Source: Pseudarthrobacter defluvii (GTDB taxonomy: Bacteria > Actinomycetota > Actinomycetes > Actinomycetales > Micrococcaceae). Taken from it: 64,000 bases of DNA. The stretch lies in the NCBI RefSeq assembly GCF_030816725.1, contig NZ_JAUSYG010000001.1, forward strand, positions 1,302,001 to 1,366,000, given 5' to 3'. Position numbers and translations under genes: made by a program. How positions within the stretch are numbered: the first letter of the stretch is position 1; every line of letters starts with the position of its first letter. Below the pieces are notes generated by a model. The model saw only the letters and a list, made by a program, of their open reading frames with translations. It was not told where the DNA came from and did not search any database. This document shows, in pieces, positions 37,718 through 46,765 of the stretch.

Positions 37718-39781
37718 TTAGAAACTGCCGGAGTCTCCGCCGCCGAAATCGCCGCCGCCAAAGTCCCCGCCACCGAAGCCGCCGCCGTCGCCGCCGAAGC
37801 CGCCGCCGCCGTCTCCGCCCCAGCCACCGCCGCCGCCCCAGCCTCCATGGCCCCCGTTGAGGATGGAGTTGATCAGGATGCCGCCCAGGATGGCGCCGCC
37901 CAGTCCGCCGCCGCCTCCGCCGCCGAACATGCCGCCACGGCCGTAGCCCTGGTTGGCGTAACCGTCAAAATGGTCGACGTCGGCCTGGGCCAGCTGCGCC
38001 GCCTGTGCCGCAAGGGCATGCGCCTGCTGCGCGTAGGTGAGCGCGGTGACCGGATCGGTGCGGGCGATGGACAGCGCATAGTCGAGGTTCCGCTGTGACT
38101 CTGCGAGCCGGGTACGTGCCTCGGTCCCTACACCGCCGCGCCGGGCGGTGATGTAGTCGGACGTGGCACTGATCTGGGCCTGGGCCGACATGATGGTCTG
38201 CTGCAGGGATGCCTGTGCGCGCCTTGCCTGCTCCTGCTGGTCGCGGATGCCGGTCAGGGCCTGGTCCAGCGACTGGTGGGCGGTCTCCACCCGCTGAAGG
38301 GTGGCGATGGGGTCGATCTTTCCGCCCTGGATTTCGGTCTTCACCTGGGCCAGCGCGGCCTCCACCGCGGCTACAGGGCCCGCCAGCTCCGCGTGGGCGC
38401 CGGACTGGATCATGGCCTTCGCCTGGGCCAGGTCCTGGGAAGTGTCCACCACCGCGGTCTCGAGGCCGTTGCGGGCCTCGTCCAGGTTGGCGGCGACCTT
38501 GGAAATGGCGTCCAGCAGGACGTTGGTCTGGTGCAGGCTTTCCTCTGCGGCCCGGACGGCGACTGCGGCCATGCTGCCCTCGCCCTCGCCGAGCTTCTGC
38601 TGGGCTGTTTCGGTGGCATTCTGCACGAAGGCCAGGCGTTCCTTGGCCTGCACGATGTTGTCCGAAACCTGCACAAGCGCGCTGTCCGCGTACTTGGACC
38701 GCATGGCCGCCAGGGACTGCTCTGCGCTGGCGATCTTGGTGTCCGCCTCGCGGGCGCCGGCGTTGACGGCCGCAAGGGCCTGCGGAGCGTTCTTCTCCAG
38801 CTCACGCAGCGAATCGAAGTCCGCCTTCTGCTCCTGGAGGGATTCGAGGGCGGCCTCGGAGCGGCGGATGATCTCGCCCAGCCACGTGCGTTGCTGTTCC
38901 TCGGTATCGGGGATGTGGTCATCAAGCTGCTGCTGCAGTTTGAAGGACTCCGTCATGTGGGCCTTCGCTTCCGCGAGGGCCTTGGTGAAGTTGCCGACGG
39001 CAGAATCCCCGTACTGTGCCTGGGCGAAGCCGAGTTCCTGCTCACTGGACTTGATGGCGTCATCCGCCTCGATCAACAGTGAACCGCTCTTCCGGCGGAG
39101 TTCCTCCACGCTAAGCGACGCCAGCGGGTCCAGCTCGGCACCCTGGGGACCGTAGCTTCCGCTGGACGCCGCCTGGCCGGCAGCCTTCTTCCGGCGGTTG
39201 CGGTAGTACAGGTAGGCGCCGCCTCCGACGGCCACGACGCCTGCACCCACGAGCAGGCCGGCACCGGCTCCGTCACCGGATGAGACGTTGCCGCTGCCCC
39301 CGCCGGCCGCATCTCCGACGGCCGAGGCGGTGTCAATGGCGGCCTGGGCGAAGTCGCGCTTGCCGCCGGCGAGGTTGGCCACCACCGCATTCTGGGTGAT
39401 GTTGGAACGCTTGGAGTAGATGGCGCTCGCCGAATTGGGGGAGAAATAGTACTTGCCCTGATCGGTGGCAATGGCAAGGATGACGTCCGCCTTGCCCATG
39501 CCCTTTGCCTTTGCCACAGCCTGGCTCCAGGCCGTGGGGTCAGAGGGGTTGTCGAACGACTTCACCGTGACCACGTACAGGTTGTACTTGTGGTCCTTCA
39601 ACAGCTTCTGGATGGCATCCTGGACCTCACCCTTGCGGCTGCCCAGCACGTTGGCGTTGTCAACGATGTTGGTCCCGGAAGGAATGGTCACCGGGTCTTC
39701 AGCCCATGCGGCGCCGGCGGGTACCGCCAGCAGCCCGGCAAGGCCGATCACGGCGAGGATACGTTTGAACTTTGACCGCAT
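37718..39781 (-). CDS. Secreted TPM-domain protein with coiled coil and Gly-rich tail
   Basis: 687 residues. From the ATG at 39781 there is a signal peptide (MRSKFKR, hydrophobic core, cleavage after AWA), a TPM domain (about 30-155; VVDNANVL-like start, GKADVILAIATDQGKYYF), a transmembrane helix near 180-198, a long coiled-coil region (about 225-600) and a Gly-rich tail ending in repeated GGGDF units. TPM proteins have been linked to photosystem repair in plants and respiratory assembly in bacteria; role here unknown. The open frame extends 23 codons upstream without a signal peptide. Confidence 0.85.
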   Translation of the reverse strand: MRSKFKRILAVIGLAGLLAVPAGAAWAEDPVTIPSGTNIVDNANVLGSRKGEVQDAIQKLLKDHKYNLYVVTVKSFDNPSDPTAWSQAVAKAKGMGKADVILAIATDQGKYYFSPNSASAIYSKRSNITQNAVVANLAGGKRDFAQAAIDTASAVGDAAGGGSGNVSSGDGAGAGLLVGAGVVAVGGGAYLYYRNRRKKAAGQAASSGSYGPQGAELDPLASLSVEELRRKSGSLLIEADDAIKSSEQELGFAQAQYGDSAVGNFTKALAEAKAHMTESFKLQQQLDDHIPDTEEQQRTWLGEIIRRSEAALESLQEQKADFDSLRELEKNAPQALAAVNAGAREADTKIASAEQSLAAMRSKYADSALVQVSDNIVQAKERLAFVQNATETAQQKLGEGEGSMAAVAVRAAEESLHQTNVLLDAISKVAANLDEARNGLETAVVDTSQDLAQAKAMIQSGAHAELAGPVAAVEAALAQVKTEIQGGKIDPIATLQRVETAHQSLDQALTGIRDQQEQARRAQASLQQTIMSAQAQISATSDYITARRGGVGTEARTRLAESQRNLDYALSIARTDPVTALTYAQQAHALAAQAAQLAQADVDHFDGYANQGYGRGGMFGGGGGGGLGGAILGGILINSILNGGHGGWGGGGGWGGDGGGGFGGDGGGFGGGDFGGGDFGGGDSGSF

Positions 39782-40064
39782 GTGCAACCCTTCAGCACGC
39801 CTGACACCGATTCGGGACGAATCAGTCGTCGAATCCAACAGCGCCCCCACGCTTGGTGTGAAGCCGCAGGTCGCTGTGGCAATTCATCTTGATTCTATGG
39901 TGCACCCCACAGCCAGTCCATGCGGCCGAATATGCCTCCAGCGAAAACGCCTCGCGGGGAGGATGGCCTTCCTCCAAGCGTTCAGGAAGCTCTCAGCAAA
40001 CATCCGAGCTTGTTCCAGCGGGACGGTTCATAGTTAATGGCAGACGAGGATGAAAGGAAGTCCC

Positions 40065-41708
40065 ATGACTGAGAATCAAACCCCAGGACCGGTCCCGGAG
40101 GACAACCGCGCTGACAGCCGGAGCGCTTGGCAGCAGCAGGGCCCGCAGCAACCCGGAGACCGCCCGGCGGACACTCAGTATGGGAACGCAGGCGGGAGCA
40201 CTCAAAACAACCCAGCTCCGCAGAATCATGCCCCCGAAAACACTACGGAGCGGATTGACCGGCCGCAGTCAGGTCACCATCACACCCAAGAGTTGCCGGG
40301 GGCGCCACGTCCGGTATACCCGCAGCGCCAGCCGTTCTACGGGCAGTCCGCACAGTACGGACAGCAGCAGCGCCAGGACGGCCAGCCCGGATATTACGGC
40401 CAGCAGCAGAACCAGAACGGCCGGCCCATGGACGGGCCGGGGCATGGCATGCCTAACGGGAGCGTGGGCCTGGCCCCCAATCCCAAGGACGCCCCGCGCC
40501 GGAAGGCCTCCTTCGGCGTCGGCACCCTTGTGGCCAGCATCCTTGCCGCAGGCCTGGTGGGCGGCGGAGTCGCTACGGTCGGTGCGGGGGAGCTCGCCGG
40601 AAACAACAGCGCCAGCACCTCGAGCATTGGCAGCAATAGCCAGCCCGGCACGGTGATCGTCAACAACAAGGACGACGTCAACGCCATCACCGCAGCGGCA
40701 GTGAAGGCCTCGCCCAGCGTTGTCACCATCAGCGCCACTAGCGGCAGTTCCGGTGGCACCGGTTCGGGGATCGTCCTGGACGACCAAGGGCACATCCTGA
40801 CCAACACGCACGTGGTGACCCTGGATGGCCAGACCGCCAACGCCACCCTTGAAATCCGCACCAGCGACGGAAAGGTCCTGCCGGCGAAGCTGGTGGGCAC
40901 CGATCCCTTGTCCGACCTCGCCGTCATCAAGGTGGACGACACCTCCGGTTTGACCCCGGCAACCCTCGGTGACTCGTCCAGGCTGAACGTGGGGGACACT
41001 GCCATCGCCATCGGTTCCCCGCTGGGCCTGACCGGGACCGTCACGGACGGCATCGTGTCCACCCTCAACCGGACCATCAGCGTGGCATCCTCGGCTGCGC
41101 CCAAGGGCGGGGATAACAGCCAGGGCGGCGACCAGGGCTTCCAGTTCGCCCCTCCGGGCGGCGGGCAGAGCCAGCAGAACTCCAATGAGGGCTCAATCGC
41201 CATCAATGTGATCCAGACTGATGCAGCCATCAACCCCGGCAACTCAGGCGGCGCCCTGGTGAACAGCAGGGGCGAAATCATCGGCGTGAACGTGGCCATC
41301 GCCTCCGCCGGGTCCGGCACCTCCACGTCCCAGAGCGGCAACATCGGCGTGGGGTTTAGTATCCCCATCAACAACGCCAAGCGGGTGGCCCAGGAAATCA
41401 TTGACAACGGCAAGGCCTCCCACGGCCAGCTTGGCGTGAGTGTCAAGGCCAAGACCACGTCGGGCGGAGCCTCAGAATTCTCCGTCGGAGCCGACGTAGC
41501 CACCGTTGATGCCAGTTCCGCAGCAGGAAAGGCGGGCATCAAGGTGGGCGACGTCATCACCAAGTTCAACGACCTCACCATCGGCGAACCCAACCAGTTG
41601 ACCGCGGCCGTCCGCGAGCAGCCGGCAGGATCCAAGGTCAAGATCACTGTCCAGCGCGGCGGCAGCGAGCAGACGTTCGACGTCACGCTGGGTGCGGCTG
41701 CCAGCTAA
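40065..41708 (+). CDS. HtrA/DegP-like membrane-anchored serine protease (S1C) with PDZ domain
   Basis: 547 residues: a cytosolic Gln/Gly/Pro-rich region (1-145), one membrane helix (about 152-180), a trypsin-like domain with the triad His249 (TNTHVV), Asp284 (LSDLAVIKV) and Ser394 (GNSGGAL), and a C-terminal PDZ (about 450-540). The active site faces outside, so it degrades or senses misfolded envelope proteins. The ATG at 40065 is preceded by GAAAGGAAG, better than the ATG at 40050. Confidence 0.94.
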   Translation: MTENQTPGPVPEDNRADSRSAWQQQGPQQPGDRPADTQYGNAGGSTQNNPAPQNHAPENTTERIDRPQSGHHHTQELPGAPRPVYPQRQPFYGQSAQYGQQQRQDGQPGYYGQQQNQNGRPMDGPGHGMPNGSVGLAPNPKDAPRRKASFGVGTLVASILAAGLVGGGVATVGAGELAGNNSASTSSIGSNSQPGTVIVNNKDDVNAITAAAVKASPSVVTISATSGSSGGTGSGIVLDDQGHILTNTHVVTLDGQTANATLEIRTSDGKVLPAKLVGTDPLSDLAVIKVDDTSGLTPATLGDSSRLNVGDTAIAIGSPLGLTGTVTDGIVSTLNRTISVASSAAPKGGDNSQGGDQGFQFAPPGGGQSQQNSNEGSIAINVIQTDAAINPGNSGGALVNSRGEIIGVNVAIASAGSGTSTSQSGNIGVGFSIPINNAKRVAQEIIDNGKASHGQLGVSVKAKTTSGGASEFSVGADVATVDASSAAGKAGIKVGDVITKFNDLTIGEPNQLTAAVREQPAGSKVKITVQRGGSEQTFDVTLGAAAS

Positions 41709-41735
41709 CCCAGACGGCCGCAGCGCCAATTAATT

Positions 41736-41777
41736 GACGACGGCGGCGTCCCCACCCGTGGGGGCGCCGCCGTCGTC
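41736..41777. terminator. Hairpin after the HtrA-like gene
   Basis: A 13-bp GC stem (GACGACGGCGGCG and complement) with an inner CCCCA/TGGGG extension. No T run follows; termination is likely but not classical. Confidence 0.6.
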
Positions 41778-41964
41778 GTGCTGCGCCGGGGAAGCGCTGC
41801 TGCCCCGGGAACGGGGCTGAAACAGGCGTTAACGGAAGAGGGCGCCGGGACGCGCCGATATGGTTAGCTAGGAGCTACCCGCCTGCCGGGCATTCCGCGG
41901 CCATGCCTACCCGGCTGGCTGTCCACAAGCATGGAAGGCTGCTGTAAACACAGTGGAAGAGACA

Positions 41965-42756
41965 TTGAAGATCGTAGTCCTGGTCAAACATGTACCGGAC
42001 GCCCAGTTCGACCGCCACCTCAACGGGGAGGGCAACACCGCGGACCGCGACGAAAGCATTCTGTCCGAGCTTGACGAATACGCCCTCGAAGCAGCGCTGC
42101 AGCTGGCGGAGGCGCGCGGCGGAAGCAAAGCCGGCAACCAGGTCATCGCCCTCAGCATGGGCCCGGCCCGGGCAGTGAACGCGGTGAAGAAGTCGCTGCA
42201 GATGGGCGCCACGGAGGGCGTGCACCTTACCGACGACGCCCTGGCCGGCTCCGACGCCGCCGCCACCTCGCTTGCGCTCGCCGCAGCCGTACGCCACCTG
42301 GGCAGCGTGGACCTGGTCATCACCGGCATGGCCTCCACCGACGGCGAGACCTCGCTGGTTCCGGCGCAGCTGGCCGAGCGGCTCGGGCTCCCGCAGGTCA
42401 CCTTCGCTTCCACGCTTGAGGTGGACGGCGGCCGGCTGACGGCCCGCCGCGACGCCGACACCTCCTCTGAAACGGTGGAGGCACCGCTGCCCGCCGTCGT
42501 GTCCGTCACGGACCAGATCAACGAGCCCCGGTACCCCAATTTCAAGGGCATCATTGCCGCCAAGCGCAAGAGCATCACCACGCTGTCCCTGGCCGACATC
42601 GGCGTTGACCCCGCCCAGGTGGGCTTCGCCGGTTCCTGGACCACCGTGACCAGCGCGGAGCAGCGGCCGCCCAGGACCGCAGGCACCATCATCACCGACG
42701 AGGGCGACGCCGGCATCAAGCTGGTTGATTTCCTGGCCGCCCAGAAGCTGCTCTAA
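41965..42756 (+). CDS. etfB: Electron transfer flavoprotein beta subunit
   Basis: Carries electrons from acyl-CoA and other dehydrogenases to the quinone pool together with EtfA. 263 residues with KIVVLVKHVPD at the N-terminus, the AMP-binding region ALSMGPARAVNAVKKSLQMGA, and the ETF beta signature VSVTDQINEPRYPNFKGIIAAKRK. The TTG at 41965 fits the usual family start and has GGAAGAG just upstream; the GTG at 41953 has no such site. Followed 13 nt later by etfA. Confidence 0.92.
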   Translation: MKIVVLVKHVPDAQFDRHLNGEGNTADRDESILSELDEYALEAALQLAEARGGSKAGNQVIALSMGPARAVNAVKKSLQMGATEGVHLTDDALAGSDAAATSLALAAAVRHLGSVDLVITGMASTDGETSLVPAQLAERLGLPQVTFASTLEVDGGRLTARRDADTSSETVEAPLPAVVSVTDQINEPRYPNFKGIIAAKRKSITTLSLADIGVDPAQVGFAGSWTTVTSAEQRPPRTAGTIITDEGDAGIKLVDFLAAQKLL

Positions 42757-42769
42757 GAGGGACATCGAC

Positions 42770-43717
42770 ATGGCAAAAGTACTCGTATTCATCGACAACC
42801 CCGGCGCGTCACTCAAGAAGAGCAGCCTCGAACTGCTGACCCTGGCCCGTTCCCTCGGCGAGAGCACCGTCGCGCTCAACGGCGAGCTTTCGGACGGCGT
42901 CGCTGCCACCTTTGCCGAGTACGGCGTGGGCAGCATCCTGCGCCCGTCGGCCCAGGACCTGGATGACTTCCTGGTGGCACCCAAGGCCGCCTATGTGGCC
43001 GCCGCTGCCGAGACCACAGGCGCCAACATCGTCCTGCTGGACAACTCGCCGGAAGGCAAGGAGATTGCTGCGCGGCTGGGCATCAGGCTGAACGCCGGCG
43101 TCATCACCGACGTTGTCGCCGTGGACCCGGACGGCACGGCCCACAAAGCGGTGCTGGCCGGTTCCTACAACACTGCCTGCAAAGCCACCACCCCGGTGTC
43201 CGTGCTGACCCTCAAGGCGAACAACGTCACCCCGGACCCTGCCCCGGCCGCCACCAGCCCTGAGACCGGCACCGTGGAGGTTCCCGCGGTGGCCGCGGCG
43301 GCCCGCATCACCGCGCGGGAGCAGAAGGTGGCCAGCGGCCGCCCCGACCTCACCGATGCGCGGATTGTGGTGGCTGGCGGGCGCGGCATGGACGGCGACT
43401 TCGGCCCCGTCGAAGAACTGGCAGATGCCCTCGGCGCAGCCGTCGGCGCCTCCCGTGCCGCCACGGACGCGGGCTGGATCAGCCACGATGCCCAGGTGGG
43501 GCAGACCGGCAAGACCGTTTCGCCGCAGTTGTACATCTCTGCGGGCATCTCCGGCGCCATCCAGCAGAAGGCCGGCATGCAGACATCCAAGGTCATCGTC
43601 GCGGTTAACAAGGATGCTGAATCCCCGGTCTTCGAGATCGCGGACTTCGGTATCATCGGCGACGTCTTCGATGTCCTGCCGCAGGCCGCCGCCGAAATCA
43701 AGAAGCGCAAGGGCTGA
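42770..43717 (+). CDS. etfA: Electron transfer flavoprotein alpha subunit
   Basis: 315 residues. The C-terminal FAD domain is clear: [40 protein letters not shown], with [23 protein letters not shown] following. The N-terminal domain begins [26 protein letters not shown]. The ATG at 42770 follows AGAGGGACATC. Pairs with etfB to form the heterodimer. Confidence 0.95.
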   Translation: MAKVLVFIDNPGASLKKSSLELLTLARSLGESTVALNGELSDGVAATFAEYGVGSILRPSAQDLDDFLVAPKAAYVAAAAETTGANIVLLDNSPEGKEIAARLGIRLNAGVITDVVAVDPDGTAHKAVLAGSYNTACKATTPVSVLTLKANNVTPDPAPAATSPETGTVEVPAVAAAARITAREQKVASGRPDLTDARIVVAGGRGMDGDFGPVEELADALGAAVGASRAATDAGWISHDAQVGQTGKTVSPQLYISAGISGAIQQKAGMQTSKVIVAVNKDAESPVFEIADFGIIGDVFDVLPQAAAEIKKRKG

Positions 43718-43721
43718 TTCT

Positions 43722-44501
43722 TTGACTGCCTCCCTTGGGCAGGCAGGGAGCCCGTTCAACCCGGACATCCACCGGGTTGGGCGGGTGCTCTGTTTTGCGG
43801 CCCATCCTGACGACATCGACTTTGGCGCTGCCGGAACCGTCGCAGCCTGGACGGCGGCCGGCGTGCAGGTCAGCTACTGCATCATGACCGACGGCGACGC
43901 GGGCGGCTTCGATCCCGCGCACCGTGCGGACATCATCGCCATGCGCGACGCCGAACAGCGCCGGGCTGCGGAGATGGTGGGTGTCAGCGATATCCATTAC
44001 CTCCACCAGCGGGACGGGTACCTCGAGCCGTCGCACGAGGTGATGAAGGAGGTGGTGCGGCTGATCCGCAAGCTGCGTCCCGACGTCGTCCTTGCCATGC
44101 ACCCGGAACGGAACTGGCAGCGGATCCAAAAGAGCCACCCTGACCACCTGGCAGTGGGGGAGGCGGTGACCCGGGCAGTGTATCCGGCACTCGAGAACCC
44201 GTTCGCCTATCCGGAACTGGCCGAAGCCGGGCTGGAGGCCTACAAGCTGCCCTGGCTCTGGCTGTACGCGGGGCCGGAGGAACGGGAAAACCACTTCGTC
44301 GACGTCACGGGCCACGTGGACGCCAAGCTGTCCGCCATCCATGTCCACGTCAGCCAGCACCCTGACGTGGCGGCCATGGAAGCCACCGTCCGCCGAGGGA
44401 TGCAGCTCAACGCCGCCAGGGCAGGCATGCCGGAAGGGCGCAGTGCCGAGGCCTTCCATGTGGTGGCTGTCAACGGACCCGGCACCATCGCCGGCTTCTG
44501 A
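43722..44501 (+). CDS. PIG-L family deacetylase
   Basis: 259-residue zinc-dependent N-deacetylase of the LmbE/MshB type. Metal-binding motif [10 protein letters not shown] at about 26-35 and the distal histidines in [11 protein letters not shown] near 145. The TTG at 43722 is the best start, with AAGGG 9 nt upstream; no ATG or well-placed GTG precedes the conserved region. The open frame extends far into etfA but that part is a shadow. Lies 4 nt after etfA. Could act on mycothiol-type conjugates, GlcNAc compounds or antibiotics; substrate not decidable. Confidence 0.88.
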   Translation: MTASLGQAGSPFNPDIHRVGRVLCFAAHPDDIDFGAAGTVAAWTAAGVQVSYCIMTDGDAGGFDPAHRADIIAMRDAEQRRAAEMVGVSDIHYLHQRDGYLEPSHEVMKEVVRLIRKLRPDVVLAMHPERNWQRIQKSHPDHLAVGEAVTRAVYPALENPFAYPELAEAGLEAYKLPWLWLYAGPEERENHFVDVTGHVDAKLSAIHVHVSQHPDVAAMEATVRRGMQLNAARAGMPEGRSAEAFHVVAVNGPGTIAGF

Positions 44502-44510
44502 GCCACGCAA

Positions 44511-44549
44511 AAGTGCCCCGTTCCTTTGATGAAAAGGAACGGGGCACTT
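44511..44549. terminator. Bidirectional hairpin terminator
   Basis: AAGTGCCCCGTTCCTT and its exact complement (16 bp) around a 7-nt loop, between the convergent PIG-L and rskA genes. Confidence 0.88.
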
Positions 44550-44565
44550 GGCGTTGATGAAGGTG

Positions 44566-45453
44566 CTAAGCGCCCAGCGGAGCCGCCGCCACTGTGGGCA
44601 GCGTGGGGGCCTTGGAGCCTCCTGCCGGCTCAACAGTGATGCCCAGCGACGCGGCCGAGTGGATGCCCTGGACCACGGCGGGCTTGGAGAGGGCTTGCTC
44701 GTCCATCAGCCCCTGCGATACCGGCGCCGAACCGTCCTTGGGAATCAGCCACATCTGGTAAACCTTGCCCGCAGGGGGAGCAGGCACGCCGCTCATCTTC
44801 ACCACGGCTGCGTCCTCGGATGCTGAAATCAGGAGCGTTGCCTTGCCGCCGCCGGCGACGTTCACCGAAGCTTCGCGCAGGTCACCGGCCCTGGCAACCT
44901 GGTTGACGGGGTCGTTCTGGTCAGCCATGTAGGCACCCACGCCCACGCCGCCCAGTGCGATGGCCGCTGCCGCTGCGACGCCCACCAGCCACCGCCGCGT
45001 GCCGGACGGGCCGCGCCGTTCCTGCCGGCGCCTGCGGGCCTGCGCCAGCTCATCGACTTCCCCACGTCCGTCATGCGTGCCCTCGGAAGGAACCGGTGGC
45101 GTGCTTACGGCTGATGCCGGTGCGTCGCCGCCGCTCACTGCATTCCGGCTGGGGAATTGTGCGGGAAGCTGGGCAACGATCCGGTCAAAGAGGTCCGACG
45201 GCGGTTCCTCCTCTGCCCGGAACGTACGGGCCAGCGCCTCCCGGGACTGCCGGACGCGCGCAAGGAAGGCCAGCCGTTCCGGCTCCGGCGCCGTGGAGAT
45301 GTAGCGGTCGATGGCGTCGCGTTCCTGCTCCGTGACGGCGTCAAGTGCATAGAGCTCGGCGAGGTCCACGGCGCGGCCGGAGGCAAGATCCATCGCCACA
45401 GTGTCGCCGAAGGAACCTGACCGGCCATTGCGGCCTTCATCCATTTCGCTCAT
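44566..45453 (-). CDS. rskA: Anti-sigma-K factor RskA
   Basis: 295-residue membrane anti-sigma factor. The cytosolic N-terminus has the sigma-binding helix region (LYALDAVTEQERDAIDRYI), a single transmembrane helix sits at about 153-173 (WLVGVAAAAAIALGGVGVGA), and the outer RskA domain ends with YQMWLIPKDG and GITVEPAGGSKAPTLP. In mycobacteria, regulated proteolysis of RskA frees SigK. It starts 1 nt after the sigK stop. Confidence 0.93.
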   Translation of the reverse strand: MSEMDEGRNGRSGSFGDTVAMDLASGRAVDLAELYALDAVTEQERDAIDRYISTAPEPERLAFLARVRQSREALARTFRAEEEPPSDLFDRIVAQLPAQFPSRNAVSGGDAPASAVSTPPVPSEGTHDGRGEVDELAQARRRRQERRGPSGTRRWLVGVAAAAAIALGGVGVGAYMADQNDPVNQVARAGDLREASVNVAGGGKATLLISASEDAAVVKMSGVPAPPAGKVYQMWLIPKDGSAPVSQGLMDEQALSKPAVVQGIHSAASLGITVEPAGGSKAPTLPTVAAAPLGA

Positions 45454-45454
45454 C

Positions 45455-46063
45455 TCAACTCACCCCCAAGCAGGTCTTCAAGCGGATCAGTCCGTCGCGG
45501 ATGCGGGACTTGATCGTGGGAACCGCTGCGTTCAGCCGTTCCGCGACTTCCCGGTACGTAAGGCCCCCGTAGTAGGCAAGGCGCACAGATTCCTGCTGTG
45601 TCTCCGTCAGTGTCCCCAGGCAGCGGACCACGGCCTCCGCCTCCAGCCGGCTCCCCACTTCGTCGGAAACGGTGTCGTGATCGATGTCCTGCGTGCTGGC
45701 ACCGTACCTGGCTTCCCTGTCCGTGGCCGACTGGGACGAGCGCACCTTGTCCACTGCCCGCCGGTGCGAGATGGTCATCAGCCAGGAGAGCGGGCTCCCC
45801 GCCTGCGGATCAAATTTCGAGGCGCCCTGCCAGACCTGGAGGAAGACTTCCTGGGTGGTGTCCTCGCTGAGTTCGGGATCGATCAGGACGCGTCGTGCCA
45901 TGCCGAAGACCCGCCGGGAGGTCAGCTGGTAGAACTCGGCAAAGGACGCCTGGTCCCCGCGGGCGATGCCCGCCAGCAGGAGCGAGAGGCGCTGGCTGAG
46001 GTCCGCCGGTGGATCAGTCACCGCTGCGGAGCCCTCGGAATTCGGCGCGTTGGGAGTTTCCAT
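45455..46063 (-). CDS. sigK: ECF RNA polymerase sigma factor SigK
   Basis: 202 residues with sigma-70 region 2 (DQASFAEFYQLTSRRVFGMARRVL and EDTTQEVFLQVWQGA) and region 4 (LTETQQESVRLAYYGGLTYREVAERLNAAVPTIKSRIRDGL). Start at ATG 46063; the open frame upstream lacks conserved sequence. The tight link to rskA makes the SigK/RskA assignment firm. No autoregulatory SigK-type promoter could be confidently picked out upstream. Confidence 0.92.
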   Translation of the reverse strand: METPNAPNSEGSAAVTDPPADLSQRLSLLLAGIARGDQASFAEFYQLTSRRVFGMARRVLIDPELSEDTTQEVFLQVWQGASKFDPQAGSPLSWLMTISHRRAVDKVRSSQSATDREARYGASTQDIDHDTVSDEVGSRLEAEAVVRCLGTLTETQQESVRLAYYGGLTYREVAERLNAAVPTIKSRIRDGLIRLKTCLGVS

Positions 46064-46274
46064 TACGTCCAAGCATAAGTCTCCGGGCGGCGGATGCTCA
46101 GCAGTGCCAGGCCGGCCGCGGCGGTCCTGCCTGGATCCTGCCTCCAGTAGTGTCACCTGCCGCTCCTAGGTTCTGCTCCGCTCGAAATGCCTTCAGGAGC
46201 TATTCGGCGCAGGGGTGGCCGTGGATGGGATGGCGGGGTGAAGATTTTGCGTGCCGGTGGGCAGGGACTCCTGG

Positions 46275-46743
46275 CTAGAGCCTGGCCCCGGCGAAGCCCT
46301 GCTGGCGCCAGGCCTCGTAGACGGCGATGGACGCCGCGTTGGCAAGGTTGAGGGAGCGCAGGGCCGGCAACATGGGCAGCCGCACCGTGGCGGTCACATG
46401 GGAATCGGACTTCAACTCGGCCGGCAACCCTACGGATTCGCGGCCAAACATCAGGACGTCTCCGGGAGCGTACGCAATGTCCGTGTAGCTGGTGGTGCCG
46501 TCAGAGGGTGAACGCGAAGACGCGCTCAGGCTGGAGGTGCTGCCAGGCGTCCTCAATGGTCTTGTGCACGGTAACAACGGCGAGGTCGTGGTAGTCCAGC
46601 CCTGCCCGGCGCAGTTTGGCGTCCGAAAAATCGAAACCCAGGGGTTCCACGAGGTGCAGCTCTGCGCCGGTAACGGCCGCAAGCCGGATCGCGTTGCCGG
46701 TATTGCCGGGGATTTCTGGTTCATGGAAAAGGATGCGGAACAC
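46275..46743 (-). pseudogene. trmL: tRNA (cytidine(34)-2'-O)-methyltransferase, frameshifted
   Basis: SPOUT-family enzyme that would methylate the wobble ribose of tRNA-Leu. The N-terminal half (MFRILFHEPEIPGNTGNAIR to ERVFAFT) is in one frame and stops at 46501; the C-terminal half (DGTTSYTDIAYAP, MFGRESVGLP, NLANAASIAVYEAW) continues in the next frame. Removing one G from the GGG at 46506-46508 gives an uninterrupted 155-residue TrmL of normal length with every knot motif intact. This may be a sequencing error or a recent mutation. It lies 22 nt downstream of the J-domain gene. Confidence 0.88.
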
Positions 46744-46765
46744 CTCCCCATCCTAGCCATCGCGG

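Noticed and set aside
43356..43721. Upstream extension of the PIG-L frame into etfA
   Set aside because: Overlaps the conserved FAD domain of etfA and shows no conserved sequence.
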